Source: Dicyema japonicum (taxonomy: Eukaryota; Dicyemida; Rhombozoa; Dicyemidae). Taken from it: a stretch of DNA of 31,672 nucleotides. Below are positions 19,686-30,484 of the stretch, piece after piece. A model generated the notes under the pieces. The model ran no database searches, was not told where the DNA came from, and saw only the letters and a program-made list of their open reading frames with translations. Numbering within the stretch: position 1 is the stretch's first letter; the number at the start of each line of letters is the position of its first letter. The position numbers were made by a program, and so were the translations under genes. The stretch is from assembly GCA_011109175.1 (NCBI GenBank), contig RDEW01000109.1, positions 28,015 through 59,686 on the forward strand. Direction: 5' to 3'.

Positions 19686-22649
19686 ATGCCTGGGTGTGAC
19701 CTTTACTATCAGCTGAGTTCTATGAACGGTCACCCATTCCAAAATGGAACGAAAAGAGCCAACAGCTTCTCCCCACCGTCTGGTGGTCCTTTCATCCCCT
19801 GTGTCTTCGACCCTGTCTGGTGTCTCCATTTATCCAGACTTTTGATTCTTCTATGTGGGGACGTCGAAACCAATACTGGTCCATGGAAAGGTTTTACAAT
19901 TATACAACTGAATACGAATGGGATCAGGAAGAAAATCTTTGAACTCCGGGCACTCCTCCGCGAAAATGAGGCTGACCTCGCTTTAATACAGGAGTCCAAG
20001 CTATCTCCCTCCATACCAACACCCTCTTTTCCCAGATACACAGTGATCCGTAAAGATCGTCAGGGAGGACGCGGAGGAGGACTACTTACTATTATAAAGA
20101 ACGATATTCTTTTTATGGATACAACCCAACGAACCTCGGAGCTTCTTGGCTCCGACAAGACTTTGGAGCAGATTACTGTCAAAATCGAGTTATTCCCATC
20201 CTTTTGGATCCATTTGGCTAATATATATATTCCTCCACAAGGATCGTGTCCGTCATCTTACACCCCTGATTTATCACGCATTTCAACATTGAAAAATCTA
20301 CTGTTATGTGGGGATCTTAATGCACGACATCCCGTTTGGCTCACTTCCCAATCCTCTGATAACCGAGGAGAACTCATTGCAAATTATCTTCCTGACCTGA
20401 TTATACTGAACAACCCTAACTCACATACGAGGACCCCATTAAGGATAACTGATAGCTGCACATCCCCCGAATTAACATTATGCTCACCTTCTCTGGCTGG
20501 ACTCATTTCCTGGAACGTCTTTTACGGCTTCCCCAGTGACCACAATCCAATCCTTCTAAAATTGAGAGGTCTTCGACGATACAGGAGATGGTCGGCGGAA
20601 TCAAAAAGATTCAAGGATTATACGAAGGTTGACTGGTCTGGTTTCAGTAACCTTGTGGATAAATTCTTGGCCGGGAGATTATCCTTCCCAATACGCTCTA
20701 TCGACGAGGCCGCAGAAATTATCAGCGCTGCCATTCAGAAAGCTGACCATATTTTTATTCCTATATCGTCATACAAGAAGTTTATTCCTACCCTCAGCTC
20801 TTATACAATAAGTCTTATAAAACAAAGAGACCGGCTGAAGAGATGCCATCTGTTGGACATGAAGTCTTTGACAGCCCTCAGACAACTGAATAAAAGAATC
20901 TGTCAGAGCATAAAAGAACACAAGGACAAGAGATGGCAGCATCTAGTTAACCACCTCGACAGGAAAAGTACATCCCGACACTTCTGGAAAACTTTTAAAC
21001 AAGTCAAGTCGGAGCTGGACGATGCAGACGGAACCGGAAAGTCTTCTCCTGAACACTTATGCCACCTACATCCTAACATCCTTATGAAACATTACGCTGG
21101 AATTAGCTTCAAACCATTCTCGAAACACCTGGACATTAAGGTGCGTGCCCATAAACCGAAGAAGGAACCTTATCACGAACTATTCACAGATGACCAAGTC
21201 TTGGATGTGATCACCAGATTAAAGAGCTCACGGGCGTGCGGGCCTGACAAAGTATCTTCTATTCACCTAAAACACCTAAGCCACTACGCAATTGGCTACC
21301 TCACGCATATATACAATCTGTCCATTAACTATAATATTATTCCTAAGATTTGGAAGAATTCTATCATCAGACCGATATTGAAGGCTGGGAAACCAGAGAC
21401 AGAACCTGCATCCTACAGGCCTATTTCCGTTACCAGCACACTGTCAAAAATTATGGAGAAACTTGTATTATCGGTCATTATTCCGTATCTTCCGCGTCCT
21501 ATATTTCAACATGGTTTCCTCCGCGGTAGGTCCACCGCTACATACTTGGCAACTTTATCCCAGTTCATTGCCGACGGTTTTAACACCCATCCTCCGCCTC
21601 ACAAACGCACAATCTTGGTTTCTATTGACATCAACAAAGCCTTTGACACTGTTTCGAGGAAAATCTTGGTTGGAAAAATTTTTTCTACTAATATTCGTCC
21701 GAATGTGAAATTATGGCTGGCCAACTTTTTGTCTGGAAGACGTGGAAGAGTAGTCAGTGGTGATCTCAGATCTAGATCACGATTACTACCGAACGGGGTA
21801 CCCCAGGGGTCTCCACTTTCACCAATTCTATTCAACCTTTTCCTACACGACCTACCTAATGATGGAGACGAAGATTCCCTGTTATTATCCTACGCAGACG
21901 ACGTAGTCATTGCAATACGGAACCGCTCGACGCAAGTCGCATCCCTTAAAACTCAGACAAAATTGAACATTCTCCACGATTGGATTGCTGGCAATCGACT
22001 AACGATTTCTGCAACCAAATCTATCTGTTCCACATTCACGTCGGACCGTCGTTCCAAGGATGAACCGAGTCTTTTCATTGGTCCCACTAGGATTCCAGTG
22101 ACAAAGTCCCCCATTGTCCTTGGAGTCAAGTACGACAGCCTTCTCAAATTCAACTCCCACGCAACAGACATGATCACCAGGGGCCTCCAGAAAGTTAACG
22201 TTATACGCGCCCTTGTTCGGAGGACCACGAGGAACATGGACTTTTCCGTTTCTACACTCTACCAACAAACAATCGCGCCTGCCATTGAGTATGCCTCCGT
22301 TGCATGGAGATTCGGGCTATCGGAGTCTTTGGTCCAAAGAATCAACTCGATATACCGGAAAACAATCAGTATGCTTTCCCCACGTAATGGATCAACAGTC
22401 GACCCACTACTCATGGAAGCTAAGATCCGTAGTCGTGGCTCCGGATTTCTTCGCCTCTGTGAGGAAGATGGAAATCCGCTTCGCCTAATCCTTCCCATGG
22501 CAAGAGAAAACCGATTGGATAAGAAATTCCCCTCCCCGATCGGATTCCTCTGCAAGACCGAGAGAAGGCTCTTCCGGAAAGTAGTGGGGACGATGGAGGA
22601 TCACAGACGTCGAATGGCACAAGTGATTGCGAGGACTGGGATCATCTAA
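19686..22649 (+). CDS. LINE E1 polyprotein: 2A-like segment, APE endonuclease, reverse transcriptase
   Basis: This protein would nick target DNA and copy its own RNA at the nick (target-primed reverse transcription). The frame is open from GTG 19572; the first ATG is 19686, giving 987 residues, and I chose that start. Residue numbers below count from 19572. They are: degenerate 2A motif GDVETNTGP 96-104; endonuclease 105 to about 345 with IQESK, GDLNARHPVW 247-256, TSPELTL and SDHNP 322-326; RT with SIDINKAFD 684-692, NGVPQGSPLSP 741-751 and YADD 774-777; and a thumb-like region ending MAQVIARTGII. No RNase H or CCHC finger is visible. Two changes against unit A fall at key sites: Pro102Thr in the 2A motif and Asp300Glu at a residue that appears equivalent to a conserved endonuclease aspartate. 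The ORF is intact, but activity is doubtful. Confidence 0.9.
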   Translation: MPGCDLYYQLSSMNGHPFQNGTKRANSFSPPSGGPFIPCVFDPVWCLHLSRLLILLCGDVETNTGPWKGFTIIQLNTNGIRKKIFELRALLRENEADLALIQESKLSPSIPTPSFPRYTVIRKDRQGGRGGGLLTIIKNDILFMDTTQRTSELLGSDKTLEQITVKIELFPSFWIHLANIYIPPQGSCPSSYTPDLSRISTLKNLLLCGDLNARHPVWLTSQSSDNRGELIANYLPDLIILNNPNSHTRTPLRITDSCTSPELTLCSPSLAGLISWNVFYGFPSDHNPILLKLRGLRRYRRWSAESKRFKDYTKVDWSGFSNLVDKFLAGRLSFPIRSIDEAAEIISAAIQKADHIFIPISSYKKFIPTLSSYTISLIKQRDRLKRCHLLDMKSLTALRQLNKRICQSIKEHKDKRWQHLVNHLDRKSTSRHFWKTFKQVKSELDDADGTGKSSPEHLCHLHPNILMKHYAGISFKPFSKHLDIKVRAHKPKKEPYHELFTDDQVLDVITRLKSSRACGPDKVSSIHLKHLSHYAIGYLTHIYNLSINYNIIPKIWKNSIIRPILKAGKPETEPASYRPISVTSTLSKIMEKLVLSVIIPYLPRPIFQHGFLRGRSTATYLATLSQFIADGFNTHPPPHKRTILVSIDINKAFDTVSRKILVGKIFSTNIRPNVKLWLANFLSGRRGRVVSGDLRSRSRLLPNGVPQGSPLSPILFNLFLHDLPNDGDEDSLLLSYADDVVIAIRNRSTQVASLKTQTKLNILHDWIAGNRLTISATKSICSTFTSDRRSKDEPSLFIGPTRIPVTKSPIVLGVKYDSLLKFNSHATDMITRGLQKVNVIRALVRRTTRNMDFSVSTLYQQTIAPAIEYASVAWRFGLSESLVQRINSIYRKTISMLSPRNGSTVDPLLMEAKIRSRGSGFLRLCEEDGNPLRLILPMARENRLDKKFPSPIGFLCKTERRLFRKVVGTMEDHRRRMAQVIARTGII
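19857..19883 (+). other. Degenerate 2A-like motif in E1 (NPGP changed to NTGP)
   Basis: At the position of the intact unit A motif, CCT (Pro) reads ACT (Thr) at 19875-19877, giving GDVETNTGP. The first Pro of NPGP is nearly invariant, and changing it abolishes skipping in characterised 2A sequences. This copy is therefore predicted to make one fused N-terminal-endonuclease-RT protein. The next codon also differs nearby (Arg to Lys after Trp). Confidence 0.85.
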
Positions 22650-22710
22650 CTGTCTGACTCTTTGTCTTTATTTCTCGGTGTTCCCGGGGATATTAAAATA
22701 AATAAAAAAA

Positions 22711-23607
22711 TTCATAGTGCCCATTTGACATGGTTACAACAGTCACATGATCGCAAATGTGCCGGAACACAGTCTGAACACCAGTAAAGGATGTGAAGGC
22801 TACTGAGGGAGGCCGGATCACCTGAATTTTCTCATTCTGTCTATGATGGTGGTTTTTGGTTAATAAATTTAATTTAACACATGATGAAATACTGCACACA
22901 TACGTGCAGGCTACGCACATTATCTAATTAATAACTAATTCAGAGAATGACTAACACTACTCCCATCTCTTACCCAAGCAACATTTATGGTATACAGTCA
23001 TCCACACAGGTTACTTTAACCCAGTAAACAACAGCGGTAACTTTTCTTTATTGCCTGATCGCATAAAAGCTTACATGTGATTTGACTGCAAAATCAAAAC
23101 CACAAAATTAATTCATCAGAAAATATTCATAAATAAAAAAATCTAGTTTTTATCATCATTTCTCTGTCATCAAAATAGTTGATTGGTTCAGGTAATCCAA
23201 AATAACAAGATGAGACTGTTTGCGTATCCAGTGGAATATTTGCACTCAATTAGGTCCAGAATTCGACATTCTGGCAATAAAATTAACAACCCCCTGTTTC
23301 ATTATTCAATGCCTCCCAAGAACGAAAGGTTCCACCGTGAAGACACAAGTGTACTCAAAACTAGACTACGTTTTACCAGAGCAGCGTTAATCACTAAGCT
23401 AGCTGGCACTGTAAGGCTAAATTCATCAGTAATCCCTATAAACGACTACTAACAAATCCTTTAAATCGAGGATTAGAAAGTTAGCAACCAAGAAAGAAAC
23501 TGTTAGCAGTTAAATTAAGATGAGGATCAGCAGGCAAATAAAAGCCAGTGGATATGATAGCTCAAATCTATGTTGGATGCCCTTGCTGTGACTCGTAGCA
23601 TTATACT
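22711..23607. other. Unit C spacer downstream of the chitinase pseudogene
   Basis: This is nearly identical to 11610-12506. It carries the same unrecognised plus-strand frame (ATG 23210, stop 23452). I see no recognisable gene or RNA. Confidence 0.4.
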
Positions 23608-24827
23608 TTATGTGACAAAATATTCTACCTTCTTTAGCCCCAACCCTTCATGCACAGCAGCAATCAGGGGACTTTCCCCATTGTTGCACTCATTTCCAGA
23701 AAAATCGTCATAATCCAACGTCCAGACGAACATCCCAGCTAGTCCTTTACTTTCCACGTAATTTGCCTTATTTTTTAACCTTATACCTTCTCCCGAATGC
23801 TCTGGGGGTTTCATACCCCAACCAATAATAGTCCTTAACTCCATGTGCGGCTTTTTGTGTGTCGTTCCATACATTCCGGTAGTCCTCGTTGCAGTACTAA
23901 AATAAACTCTGTTTGATACTTCAAAGTAAGCCAATTTCCCGCGAAGATGTAGAATGCTTCCTGGGGCAGTCGTGTCGACCACCGAGTCCCCTATTTGTGG
24001 ATTCTTGGTGGTAGTTTTGTATCCGCGAGCATAAGTTGGAACTCCAATAACAATTTTGGACAGAGGAGCCCCGTTGGAGTTCCAATATTCGACAGAAGAG
24101 TCCTTAGATATTTTATGGTTAATACAGCACACAGTTGGTCATCACTGTTGAGGCAAAAGAGCCCGGAAGGATGGCGAACGACTTTCGAAGACTCGTTGTA
24201 GTAGTTATAAGTCTTAATGTTAATGTAGTCGAGGTATCTTCTATCACGGATAATACGGCTACTTGGAGATATTCCGGATCTCATACAGTTTCGTAGAATT
24301 GTTTCTATTTGCTGAAACAAACGCAGTTAGCAAATATGTCCCCGAACTGTCCCTTTTGAATTCCTCACTCAGAGTCTCCGAGTTATTCCAATTTTACCTT
24401 TAAAAAGAGCGTATAAATTGTCTTGTTTCTCGGATACTCCCAGTTTATGTCCAATCCGTCGAAATTGTATTTCTTCAAATATTCCCTTGCGTTTGAGGCG
24501 AATAGTGCTCTGTTTGTCTCATTCTTTAATTTTCTGATAAGTTGGTCGTTCCCCCGAATTGAGAGCAGGACTTTTAGGTCAGAATTCTTATTCTTCAGTG
24601 AAGTGACCTTGTTGTAGTTGTCGAATCCAACTATCTTATAAATGTTTGCATACTCGCAAGGTCAGACTGGGGATTACTCGAGAGGAGGGTAAGGGTATCT
24701 GGTCTAATATTCGCGAAGGCGTATATTATGTGGGTGCAGAGATGGGGGTTCATATTATCGGCCACATACTTTGCGTTCCCGGGTCTGTAAATAGCCCAGT
24801 TTGTGTAGTAACAGAATAATGCATTGC
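23608..24827 (-). pseudogene. GH18 chitinase-like gene remnant, unit C copy (best preserved)
   Basis: This is a GH18 chitinase-like domain on the minus strand. The last 174 codons (23608-24132) are fully open: substrate-cleft segment IVIGVPTYARGYK, IIGWGMKPPEHSGE, LAGMFVWTLDYDDFSGNEC, and an end at VEYFVT. The N-terminal piece is also intact (CYYTNWAIYRPGNAKYVA, LCTHIIYAFANI). Between them lie frame changes around the catalytic segment FDGLDINWEYP (24432-24463) and before YLDYINIKTYNYY, so at least three joins would be needed. Some could be introns, but none has a clear GT-AG pair of normal length. Asn replaces the Asp two residues before the catalytic Glu, which would cripple chitin hydrolysis. 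A possible splice acceptor (CATTTAG) precedes 24827. It is probably a pseudogene, and otherwise a catalytically weak chitinase-like lectin. Confidence 0.85.
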
Positions 24828-27800
24828 CTAAATGAAAAATACTGTGAACTCTTCTCAGCCGTGGTGTTGGATAGTTGAATCTACTATTGTTTTACAAAAT
24901 TACAGAAAATAAAATCAAATAAAAAAATAGCATCTAAAATAGCATAAAAAACAATTTTATTTCAAAATTGGTTAACCAACATAGAAATTTACAGACAAAA
25001 ATCACTAAAGACGCACTTGAAGCTCAAAATTAACTTATGAGCCGGGAAAATGCTAAGAAAAATAACTTCTATAAGTTCTGAATGAAGAGAGTCCAAAATC
25101 AACGAGAATTATAGTCCAAAACCAAATAGATAGCAGGTTTATTACTTTATCAAACAAGTTGAGGTTTAGGACTATCGGAGGTATGACCTTCTTGCAAGAG
25201 AGTTCTCTCTTTTCTACGACTGTAAGTAAAGATTAGTCTGCAGGTGGAGTCGTCTGATAATGCTCCAAGAATTATGTGGATTGGTTATCCGTCGATAAGC
25301 TACAAGCTTACATCGGATCAGTCGTGTTGAAGAGAACTCTTGAAAGTATGGTGGCTGTGCACAAGCACGGGATTGAGATCATTGATGAAGATTTCATTTG
25401 TGCTTCAAACCAACTTTTGGAGCAGGAATCTGCTAATTGTGAGGACATGAATGATTCTAATGCGGAAAAAATGACTTCATAAACTTTGAATTGTTTTTGT
25501 CATGAGAGCGAAGTAGAGTACTACTGTAGTGGCTTAGTGATTGTAGTTTGAAGTGGTCGATCTTATTTAGATTTGATTTAGACAGGTAAATTATAAATTA
25601 TTTAATAAATCACAAAACCACAACTTACTGAAGGAAATAAATTTTCAAATATATTAATGTCAAATATTTCGTCATAATAAAAAATTCAAATATCTAACAA
25701 ATAGTAAGCGGTTTAAAAAGTTTGTGCTATGTGGTTTATTAATTGAATTTTCATGCTAACGTGACGGAAGTGGTTTCTGTATGTTAATTTCATCATAGTT
25801 TATGATATTTTCAGATATTTTGATTAGACAGAGCATGTGGATTCATGTTATCGGCATCAGTCCTTGATTTCTTTTACATTCACTAATACTTATTCTGACC
25901 CATAGGCTGGCATCAAACTTGATTTAAAGAAGGAGTCGAAAGTAGTGGCTCACAAATAAAGGTTATTATATTGTGGCATCAGCTACCTGATAAATTCTCT
26001 GTACAGATAAGAGGCAATAGTCGTAAACTTGCTCCCAAGCAGGTGGAGAAGGTTAAAGGAAGAGTTCTCGATCACTTCACGTTCCACACAATTGCTGTCA
26101 TGACAACTGGAGTGAAAATATGAGTCTCTGTCTTTATGAGTGGGACATCTGGCCACACTCAGAACCCGTAAAATCTGAGAACCAAGGAATACTTCCAATG
26201 GATCTCAATAGCCATTGCAAGAGGTGACACTGCGTCGGGGATAACTAATCAACACATCTTCCGATTACTTGATGATGGCAATTCCAAGGACCTGAGAGAA
26301 CCATTAAAGTAAACTGGGTCTAAGAGTCTCGTCGCTATTGCACTCCCAATTTCATCGATAACTCCTTCAATTTTCCAACCGTTCCAGAGGTTTTGAAGGC
26401 GATCGGATGAAACGGTAGCGTCTCTGACAGCTGAGTGTTGATGCACGTCAGATCTTAGAATAGAGATCTCCCATGTGAAAATGATAATTTCGTACGGTCT
26501 CTTCTTATCTCCGCTATCAAGTCTCTAGTTAAACGAGCAGTTCCTGCATATGAATTGAATACATACCTGAAGGTATCCGCATATGGAATGGTAAGGTTGC
26601 AAAGGCTAGATTAGTGGTTATGACCAAACTCCCAGTAGTAAATTCCGATATATTTGAATCAAGGAGTATTTCCAAATCTAATTATGCTCAAGAATTAATG
26701 AAGTGAATAATTTAGTTTTGTTACAAGAAATAACTAAAGAATGTACTTAACGTTGATTCAGTAATCGGTCGGGAAAAGGCATACCAATATCCCATAGTAT
26801 TAACAAGACAGAAAAAGATCATTCCTTTTATTTTAGATGAAGTGGCCTCTAAGTTCAAGGGGTTAAAACAGTTTTAATGACTAGCAATAACTCCCAGGAA
26901 TATAGAGGATGCAATAGTATGGAAATAATGTATATAAGGAAGAAAGACTACAAATATTGTGAGGCATTAAGATAAAAATAGTACAGTAAACTGAATTACA
27001 GTTGTAATTTGATGTCAATTCGTATGTCTGAACTGTGAGCGAAGAGCATACCTGAAGGTATTCACTATAACATTTGTTCATGGAGTTGTATTTCACAAAG
27101 AATTAAAAATTGATATGTTAATTATTGAATGTCGTAGATTATTCAAAATCAGTAAGGAATTAATTAAACTGAATAAATTAACAAACTCTTATTAACCAAA
27201 TCCTTATATCCTATAGTCAACTACCATTATCTGCCACAAATACCAAGCAGGTTGTTTGGGTCTGATATTTTACTACAAACTGAAATAATATTTATAATTA
27301 CGTAAACGACTGGCCGGTTGGTTGTCCATACTAATTATATTAATATCACACAAATACATTTCACCATTTCGGTTGATTTTAATCGTATTCCCTTCGATAG
27401 ATTTATGTCTAAGCTATACATGACTTTATACGCTTTTGGTATGCCCATAGCATCAACACACAATATGTCGACACTAATTTAATATTAAAAATACTTATGT
27501 AATGCAACAGAATCAGAAATCGTCATAAATAATTGTACTGTTGATGAAATAGGAAAATCACTATAAATTAATAAAATAACTTACACAGCATAGAGCCTCT
27601 CCATTAAAATTGCAAAGTCTGTGCTAATATACATTAATTTGAAACATTCGGCGAGATATCTATCATTTTCAAAATATAATACAAATATTCACTACTGAGT
27701 GGTAGAGTAGTAGAAGTGATGACTTTAATGATATGATCAACCTTACACGCACTATAATGATTAATATTGTAATACAAAAATTTAGCATTTAGCATTTGAA

Positions 27801-28170
27801 GTGAAAAAATAGCTCCATCGGGTACACTAATGTTCTCAGCATAAACGAAATTTATTTGTTCTCTGTAGGTGAGATCTTCAAATACACAGTGCTCCAAATA
27901 TCTGTGAATGATTTTGAATAATACAAATTGTTATCCGTGATAATTTTAGAGTTACACCCTTCCATCATTTTTGAGCAGTGAAAAACTGCTATGAAGATAA
28001 TGAGATTGTACATACAAAATCATATAAATTTAAGAGATCTGCGCATATAAACCTGTAAATTAATTCAAATTTATTTTAAAATGAATTAATTCAAATTTAT
28101 AAATTAATTCAAATTTATTTTAAATTTAACTAAAATCTCTTCCTTATTTAACTTAACCATATGTTTTCTT
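24828..28170. other. Unit C AT-rich spacer
   Basis: This is the counterpart of 13729-17071 with no recognised gene. It contains the same 68-codon GTG-opened frame (25276-25482). Minus-strand frames lie at 25983-26198, 26249-26446 and 27634-27897. The minisatellite is at about 28057-28123. One-base indels relative to the other units interrupt several of these frames, which argues against coding. Confidence 0.45.
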
Positions 28171-28181
28171 ATAGTTTCGAT

Positions 28182-30484
28182 GTTTGTTGCAGCGTGGTGT
28201 TATGTGGTCCACCAATTCAAAAAAATCAAAAGGATCAAGATTGGCTATCCACGAGTAGATAATCATATGTGGAGATTTAAACGCAAAGCACCCATTATGG
28301 TTGTCAACCCAACAGCCCGACACGAGAGGGAATCTTTTGTTATCGAAATCGGACGCCCTAACGATACTGAATGATCCAGCGAAAAATATAAGGACCCCAC
28401 TCAGAGAGACGGATCTACCTCACCGGATGTAACATTCTGCTCATCGTCGCTTTCATCAATAATTGATTGGTCAGTCCTCTACGAAACAAGAAGCGACCAT
28501 AATCCAATTGTGATGAAGGTCATGAGAGAAGTCAGAGTGAGGAGAACACCTGCTAGTTATAACTACAAAGCTGCTAATTGGGAATTGTGTCGTGCAATCT
28601 CGGATGATAGACTGAAGAATTGTTACTTGGACAGCTTCAAATCGCTAGAAAAGGGATCAAATACTTTACTTCACAATCCTAGAAGCAAGATTATTGGCTA
28701 TTCCCAAGCATCGTCTAAATTCCTTTAATGGTAGAGGAAGTCGGCATTGATCAAAGAAAGAAATCACCTCAAAAAATTATTGGATTACATTAAAACGAAA
28801 CTCCGGTCAGAGCCTAAACAACGAAATAAAGCCAGAGAGTTCAAGGCCCAGAAATTGAAGTGAATCGGATTCTTACAAAGGTACCGTAGTACCGGAGAAG
28901 TGTGGAAAGCCATCCGAAATGTTGCAAAGGACGAAGAAATTTCCCCCGAGGATGACTATACTCAACGAGACGTTAACAATTTGATAAAATTCTACACAAA
29001 AATTTCGTACAAAACACAGAAAGTCGGAAGTGCTTCTCTCTTCATGGAGAAAACTGAAGAAGGATTCTGATTCAGTTTACTTCTCGATGAAGACGTGAAG
29101 AATGCGCTGCGTTTTACAAGAACAACGTACTCTGCGGTCCCGACAACATTCCAGTAGTGTTATTGAAGAACCTTGGAGATATGGAGTCGGTTTTCTAACG
29201 TCGTTTAACTATTCAATTAATTGTAATGTAATACCGTTGTTATGGAAGCAAGCCAACATCCGACCTATACTGAAACCTGGAAAACCTAAGAAGATCCGGC
29301 ATCATTTAGATTTGTGTCATTGTTATGTTCCGTATCGAAAATCCTGAAGGCTTGTGCTTGGGAGAATCAAGGCTTTCTTACAGAAAAGGATTTTCAACAC
29401 GGATTCAAGAGCGATTGTCTACATCAACGTACCTACAGAAATTAACCAACTTCATTAGAGATGGTTTTTCAAACAAACCAAGGCATTTGAAAACAGTCTT
29501 ATGTTCCATTGATATTAACAAGGCCTTTGATTCTATTTCGAGAAAAATATTATCAAAGAAAATTTTCCAGTCGAGATCCCGGGGAAGCTTAAACTTTGGA
29601 AAACAAATTTCTTAAGTGACGAGGGGACGTGTATGCCTCGGGGGACTGAAATCAGTCTCGCGTCTTCTCCCAAACGGTGTCCCCAAGGATCTCTTTATCC
29701 CCCGCCTTATTCAATTTATACCTGGCGACCTCCCGACACCGGAATCAATAACGATGTTCTACTCACATATGCGGACGATATTGTTTTGGTCTCGCGTGAT
29801 CGGGATATCCAAAATGCTACAGAAAGATTACAAATTAACCTAGACTGACTCAACGCTCCGGTAATGAAGAACCAACTCACGATAAATTCCAGAGAGTCGG
29901 TCACGTCTATGTTTACTTCGGACAAAAGGTTGGGGAAGATGACTGTCAAGTTAAAATTGGACAACGTTGAAATCTCCTTCAGCAAATGTCAGAAGATCCT
30001 GGGCGTAACACTGGATACACACTTATGTTTGTTACCACACGTGGCAAAGATTGTTCTGATATGCGAGAAAAGGATCAATGTATTAAAATGTTTATCTGGA
30101 ATATGAAAGACAGGTACCCACCCGGTCTTGATGAACATTTACAACAATACATCGAACCATGCTTCTCGTATGCGTGTGCTTCGTGGGACCTTCATTATCA
30201 TGGACGAACATTGAGAAAATCGAAGACGTTCAAAAGAAGGATTTCAGAATGACGGAGCGGTAGTCTTGTGGGAGACAAAGAACCGGACCGACTACTCTGG
30301 AGGTTCTCATTAAACAAAACTCCAGCATGCGGGAAGATGGCCCTGCAAATATAGTCAGCCGCCTTGACGAGCTTGTGTGGGTACGAGGGAGGAGCACCGG
30401 GAAAGAATGAGGATTTTGGTGGAACGCATCGGGATCACGTGATAGTTAGTTTTGGTTTTACCGTGGTCTTGGGTGTTAAATAAA
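28182..30484 (+). mobile_element. Degenerate LINE 'E2', unit C copy (divergent)
   Basis: The first 400 bases match unit A closely. After about 28586 the copy carries many substitutions and single-base deletions absent from A and B. It nevertheless keeps features they lost: RT motif A is complete (SIDINKAFD, about 29507-29533; six bases longer than in A/B), and KAFLQK replaces the in-frame TAA (about 29370). YADD is at 29768-29779. The 3' end GTGTTAAATAAAT is followed by TAAATAAATAAAAA and then unique sequence. The right-hand ATAGTTTCGAT repeat seen in A and B is missing. It is not functional. Confidence 0.85.

Larger units (their letters stand above)
11610..22710. repeat. Tandem repeat unit B (11.10 kb), A/C hybrid
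   Basis: This is the middle direct repeat, with the same gene order as unit A including E1. From 11610 to about 15385 its diagnostic variants mostly match unit C. Examples are the extra ATAGTCCAA at about 14010, the extra CTGTAG at about 14424, CTTCCAATGG at about 15094 and AATGATAATT at about 15381. From about 17300 to 22710 it matches unit A instead. A patch in the 5' part of E2 (about 17085-17290) is private to B. It holds the only E1 copy with an uninterrupted ORF. Confidence 0.95.
19423..22710 (+). mobile_element. APE-type LINE 'E1', unit B copy (full ORF)
   Basis: This is the only copy of E1 with an uninterrupted coding frame. The leader, ORF, short 3' UTR and TTAAAATAAATAAAAAAA tail match unit A apart from scattered substitutions and short indels. 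The tail is joined directly to the start of unit C. No target-site duplication for E1 can be identified, because its 3' flank has been replaced by the tandem junction. Confidence 0.92.
22711..30484. repeat. Tandem repeat unit C (7.77 kb), lacks element E1
   Basis: This last direct repeat contains the spacer, the least damaged GH18 pseudogene, the AT-rich spacer and E2. It stops in the E2 A-rich tail (GTGTTAAATAAAT), where unique sequence begins. The E1 insertion present in A and B is missing. Up to about 28585 it is nearly identical to the other units. Beyond that point its E2 differs from A and B by many substitutions and one-base deletions, a sharp change in divergence. Confidence 0.95.
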
